This document shows, in pieces, positions 61,845 through 64,000 of a stretch of 64,000 bases of DNA. Location of the stretch: the NCBI GenBank assembly GCA_016929495.1, contig JAFGIS010000449.1:1-64000 (forward strand). Direction: 5' to 3'. A program made the position numbers and the translations under genes. Each line of letters begins with the position of its first letter. The first letter of the stretch is position 1. The notes under the pieces were generated by a model that worked only from the letters and a program-made list of their open reading frames with translations, was not told where the DNA came from and did not search any database. The DNA is from Polyangiaceae bacterium (GTDB taxonomy: Bacteria; Myxococcota_A; Polyangia; Polyangiales; Polyangiaceae).

Positions 61845-63630
61845 TGATCTTGCTCGAACCATGTCGCCCAGGTCCGGCCGCACTCCCGATGGACCGCTAG
61901 CCCTCGTGGCGCGCGCCCGTCCAAATGGCTTGCGCTCCACGCTCGCCGGATCCGCGGTCGGGTTGTTGTTTCTCGCTGGCAGCTGCACGACGACTACGCG
62001 GTTTCCGCTCCGAGCACCTCTGTTGAAGGACAGCGACGACCGCCCCTTCACGCCGGCACCCGAGGAATACGAATCGCCGTTTGCCTGGGATGCCGCCAAC
62101 CAGACCGTGTTTCGGCCCATCGCGCGCCTGTTCGCCGTCGACCCGGCGGGTCCCGCCTTGAACGTGAACGCCTTCGACGAAGTTCCCGACTCGAGTTGGT
62201 TTACCCATCGGCTCGGCCGTGTTGCCATGACACCCGAACAGGTCGCCCAGGGCCCGTGCGATGCGCGCGTGCTCGACCCGAACATGCCGGACGGCTCCTG
62301 GGTCATCGACAAGGGCAAGGACAACGGCGCCAACCCCGGCTTCCGCGTCAACATCGAGGGCCTCGGCAAATTCATGCTCAAGCCCGACCTGGCGGAGGAA
62401 CCCGAGCGCGCCACCGGAGCAACGGCCATCGCGTCGCGCATCTATCACGCGGTCGGCTATTTCGCGCCGTGCGATTCGGTCGTCTACTTCCGCCCTTCGA
62501 TCCTGAGGCTCAAGCCCGGGCTCACCGTGACGAACAACCAGCGCGTCACGACGCCTTTCGACGCTCAGGCACTGGCCCGCATCCTCCGAGGCGCCTCGCA
62601 TCGCGGTGGCCTCGTGCGCATGGTGGCTTCGCAGTGGCTTCCCGGCGAGCCGCTCGGCCCCTACCGCTACGACGGTCTGAGAGACGACGACCCCAACGAC
62701 GTCATCCCCCACGAGGACCGCCGGGAGCTCAGGGGCGCACGGCTCGTGGCGGCCTGGGTGAATCACTTCGATGCACGCGAGCAGAACACGATGGACGTGT
62801 TCCTGCCTGCCGATCCGTCTCGCCGCGACGGTCCCGGTCACGTGCGCCACTACATCATGGATCTGGGAGACTGCTTCGGCAGCGTGTGGTCGATCGACGC
62901 GTTCTCGCGCCAGTTCGGGCACGCATATCTGTTCGACGTGCCGTACGTCACCGAAGACTTCGTCACGCTGGGTACCATCGAGCGCCCTTGGGAGCGTGCC
63001 CGGCGAGTCGGTGGTACGTTCAACTACTTCAGCGCGCGCGACTTCGATCCCGATCTATGGCGCGGAGAGTACCCCAATCCCGCCTTCGGGCGCATGACCG
63101 AAGCCGATGGCGCCTGGATGGCCCGCATTCTGGCACACTTCGACGATGACCTGGTGGCAGCCGCGGTCCGAGTGGGACAGTACGACGCGCCGAGCACGCA
63201 GTACCTGACGCAGACCCTCATCCAGCGGCGTGATGCCATTCTGAAGCGCTATCTGTCTCGCCTCTCGCCCATGGGCGGCGTCCACGTCGTGCAGGAGCAG
63301 CTCTGCGGCACCGACCTCGCCCGAAGGTCACGCACTGTTCCGCAAGAAACCGTATCGTTCAGTGCGAGGCGCTTCGTGGGAGCCGCCTACGAGCCCGAGG
63401 GCTCGCTGCGCGTCGTGGCAACTTCCTCCGGTCGAGTCTGCGTGCCCCTGCTTCACCACGCTCGACACGGTGGCGCCCCCGATGCCGATCCATCGCGCTA
63501 CCTCGTGGTCGATGTGTCCAATGGCTATTCGCGCGGGCCGCTGCGCGCTCACCTGTACGACCTCGGGCCGAAGCGGGGTTTCCAGCTCGTGGGCATCGAG
63601 CGACCCGAGGACGACCATCCGCCGGATTGA
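61834..63630 (+). CDS. lipoprotein with protein-kinase-like-fold motifs
   Basis: 598 aa from ATG 61834; ATG 61861 and GTG 61906 are in frame. A signal segment ending in FLAGSC gives a lipid site. The core has GKFMLKPD (Lys183), then ATAIASRIYHAVGYFAPCDS, and later HFDAREQNTMDVF (Asn318) and YIMDLGDCFG (Asp343). This order (Lys; helix; D-x-x-x-x-N; D-x-G with FG) is the HipA/CotH/Fam20-style kinase-like pattern. I infer an extracytoplasmic kinase or pseudokinase, not a proven one. It is the last gene of the carrier-barrel-lipoprotein unit. Confidence 0.72.
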   Translation: MRSDDLARTMSPRSGRTPDGPLALVARARPNGLRSTLAGSAVGLLFLAGSCTTTTRFPLRAPLLKDSDDRPFTPAPEEYESPFAWDAANQTVFRPIARLFAVDPAGPALNVNAFDEVPDSSWFTHRLGRVAMTPEQVAQGPCDARVLDPNMPDGSWVIDKGKDNGANPGFRVNIEGLGKFMLKPDLAEEPERATGATAIASRIYHAVGYFAPCDSVVYFRPSILRLKPGLTVTNNQRVTTPFDAQALARILRGASHRGGLVRMVASQWLPGEPLGPYRYDGLRDDDPNDVIPHEDRRELRGARLVAAWVNHFDAREQNTMDVFLPADPSRRDGPGHVRHYIMDLGDCFGSVWSIDAFSRQFGHAYLFDVPYVTEDFVTLGTIERPWERARRVGGTFNYFSARDFDPDLWRGEYPNPAFGRMTEADGAWMARILAHFDDDLVAAAVRVGQYDAPSTQYLTQTLIQRRDAILKRYLSRLSPMGGVHVVQEQLCGTDLARRSRTVPQETVSFSARRFVGAAYEPEGSLRVVATSSGRVCVPLLHHARHGGAPDADPSRYLVVDVSNGYSRGPLRAHLYDLGPKRGFQLVGIERPEDDHPPD

Positions 63631-63719
63631 GGCGCGGCCGGCAGCGGCCGGCAGCCATGCAGACCAACCGGTGTTCACACTCCGCGAATGTGCGCACGCG
63701 AATCCAGGTTTCTTCGATC

Positions 63720-64000
63720 TCAGCCGAGCAGGTCGGCCAAATCGTCGACCTGTTCGAGGATGAGATCCGGCTGCGCGGAGAGACGGTCGAGCTCATCCCG
63801 GCGGGTCTTGCCGGTCAGAACGAGCCCGGCAACAAGCCCCGCTTCCTGAGCCCCGCGCACATCGGCGGCGACGTCGTCGCCGATCATCAGGGTGCTTGCA
63901 GCCGCCACGCCGAACGGTCGCCGCGCCTCGTCGTAGAAGGCCGCCACGGGTTTGCCGAAGATTTCGGCCTGCGCCTGGGTGGCGTACTCGAGTGCGGCAA
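63720..64000 (-). CDS. HAD-superfamily (HAD-IIA) hydrolase, 3' part only
   Basis: The frame is open to the right edge. Near the edge it reads LEYATQAQAEIFGKPVAAFY, then MIGDDVAADVRGAQEAGLVA (G-D-D-x-x-x-D, HAD motif IV) and GLVLTGKTRRDELDR. This is the C-terminal third of a HAD-IIA phosphatase of the NagD/LHPP style. The catalytic first Asp motif lies beyond base 64000. It is unrelated to the neighbouring operon and transcribed the other way. Confidence 0.82.
   Translation of the reverse strand, partial: AALEYATQAQAEIFGKPVAAFYDEARRPFGVAAASTLMIGDDVAADVRGAQEAGLVAGLVLTGKTRRDELDRLSAQPDLILEQVDDLADLLG

Noticed and set aside
1-64000. tRNA or rRNA genes
   Set aside because: No cloverleaf with a TTCGA-type T-loop and 3' acceptor pairing, and no rRNA-like segment, was noticed.

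Overview
The window is very GC-rich and gene-dense. It carries many small lipoproteins, Ser/Thr kinases, DUF4388 (PATAN) and GAF proteins, an AgmX-like envelope protein, proline/alanine-rich linkers and frequent ATGA/GTGA stop-start overlaps. This points to a member of Myxococcota (probably the Polyangia side). That assignment rests on gene style, not on a marker-gene match.

Layout. 1-0.3 kb: the start of a Y1/IS200-like (RAYT-type) transposase running off the left edge. 0.7-7.9 kb: secreted or lipid-anchored proteins of unknown role, with two perfect palindromes at 3.4-3.5 kb. 8.2-34.8 kb: a type VI secretion (T6SS) island. Its leftward operon is tssJ-tssK-tssL-tssM-tagF-tagH(FHA)-degenerate PAP2 protein. 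hcp points right on its own. A large membrane-anchored lytic transglycosylase points left. The rightward operon is tssA-tssB-tssC-tssE-tssF-tssG-tssH. The right end holds two fusion paralogues: a one-chain TssB-TssC sheath-like protein (leftward) and a second TssL fused to a periplasmic SGNH/GDSL hydrolase (rightward). No vgrG, PAAR or ppkA gene is present, so the spike and effectors must lie elsewhere.

34.9-41.2 kb: an accessory block. A RapA-like SNF2 helicase and a zinc-ribbon partner point right. Against them runs a five-gene leftward cassette: 76-aa protein, nucleotidyltransferase-like protein, 89-aa protein, TPR-like protein and a reverse transcriptase of the diversity-generating-retroelement type that lacks its normal C-terminus. 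It resembles a defence or toxin-antitoxin neighbourhood.

41.5-57.9 kb: a membrane protein with a HEAT-like tail, a lipoprotein, a DUF4388/GAF signalling pair, a Ser/Thr kinase, a Uma2 nuclease remnant, a zinc-ribbon/AgmX envelope protein with an in-frame 30-bp tandem repeat, aspS, a receiver-DUF4388 regulator and an MFS exporter.

58.0-63.6 kb: two truncated genes meet at a recombination junction near 58,350. They are followed by a tightly coupled operon of an ADP/ATP-translocase-like carrier, an Omp85-type outer-membrane barrel and a lipoprotein with protein-kinase-like-fold motifs. The right edge holds the 3' part of a HAD hydrolase gene.

Most interesting points: the TssL-SGNH fusion beside the TssB-TssC fusion; the catalytically dead PAP2 protein in the T6SS operon; the reverse-transcriptase cassette; and the carrier/barrel/kinase-like operon, which could move ATP or phosphorylate targets outside the cytoplasm (inference). 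No tRNA, rRNA or CRISPR array was seen.
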